Shown piece by piece: positions 39,392 through 39,446 of a stretch of DNA of 39,446 bases. Position numbers and translations under genes: made by a program. This stretch comes from Chromatiaceae bacterium (GTDB lineage Bacteria > Pseudomonadota > Gammaproteobacteria > DTRM01): contig DTRM01000031.1 of the NCBI GenBank assembly GCA_012965975.1, positions 1-39,446 of the forward strand, written 5' to 3'. The notes beneath the pieces were generated by a model that was given only the letters and a program-made list of their open reading frames with translations, did no database searches and was not told the origin of the DNA. Numbering within the stretch: the first letter of the stretch is position 1; each line of letters opens with the position of its first letter.

Positions 39392-39446
39392 ATGCAACAA
39401 TTTGCACGAAGTATAAAAATATTCTTAGCTGATGGGACTCCATCAG
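39392..39446 (+). CDS. Start of a GIY-YIG nuclease-family-like ORF (truncated by window edge)
   Basis: MQQFARSIKIFLADGTPSG resembles the usual N-terminus of GIY-YIG family proteins; only 18 codons visible. Confidence 0.35.
   Translation, partial: MQQFARSIKIFLADGTPS

Noticed and set aside
1-39446. CRISPR array, tRNA/rRNA genes, prophage, transposase, toxin-antitoxin or known anti-phage system
   Set aside because: Looked for while reading; no supporting repeats, cloverleaf sequences or signature proteins found. Absence is by eye only.

Overview
The window is a gammaproteobacterial-type chromosomal segment made mostly of housekeeping genes. In order it carries: surA (5'-truncated)-pdxA-rsmA; a reverse-strand Gfo/Idh oxidoreductase + DegT aminotransferase pair; pgl; a secreted ankyrin protein; apaG-apaH; a reverse-strand run rlmI-lgt-thyA-folA-cupin-2OG oxygenase; a DUF255/YyaL protein; a mini SET-domain protein; doxX, PfkB kinase and dgkA; a split-P glycine cleavage operon (gcvT-gcvH-gcvPA-tpx-gcvPB) behind a tandem glycine riboswitch; fbpA-fbpB behind a Fur-box-like site; ygfB-pepP-ubiH-ubiI-like; TIGR02449-zapA-6S RNA-ygfA; a histone H1-like lysine-repeat protein; ilvA; rpiA; erpA-bactofilin-DUF6776-argC; a CLC-family protein; a DUF5062-like protein; and the start of a GIY-YIG-like ORF at the right edge. 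I see no CRISPR array, prophage, transposase or tRNA. The observations most worth a second look are: a reading-frame break in the ubiI-like gene exactly at an 8-C homopolymer; a CLC protein whose filter and proton-glutamate positions look channel-like; a GnnA/GnnB-like pair that may make a 2,3-diamino lipid A precursor; and an AT-rich control region with a perfect 14-bp palindrome ahead of the H1-like gene. I did not find a clearly novel multi-gene system. All family calls come from reading the translations by eye, not from database searches.
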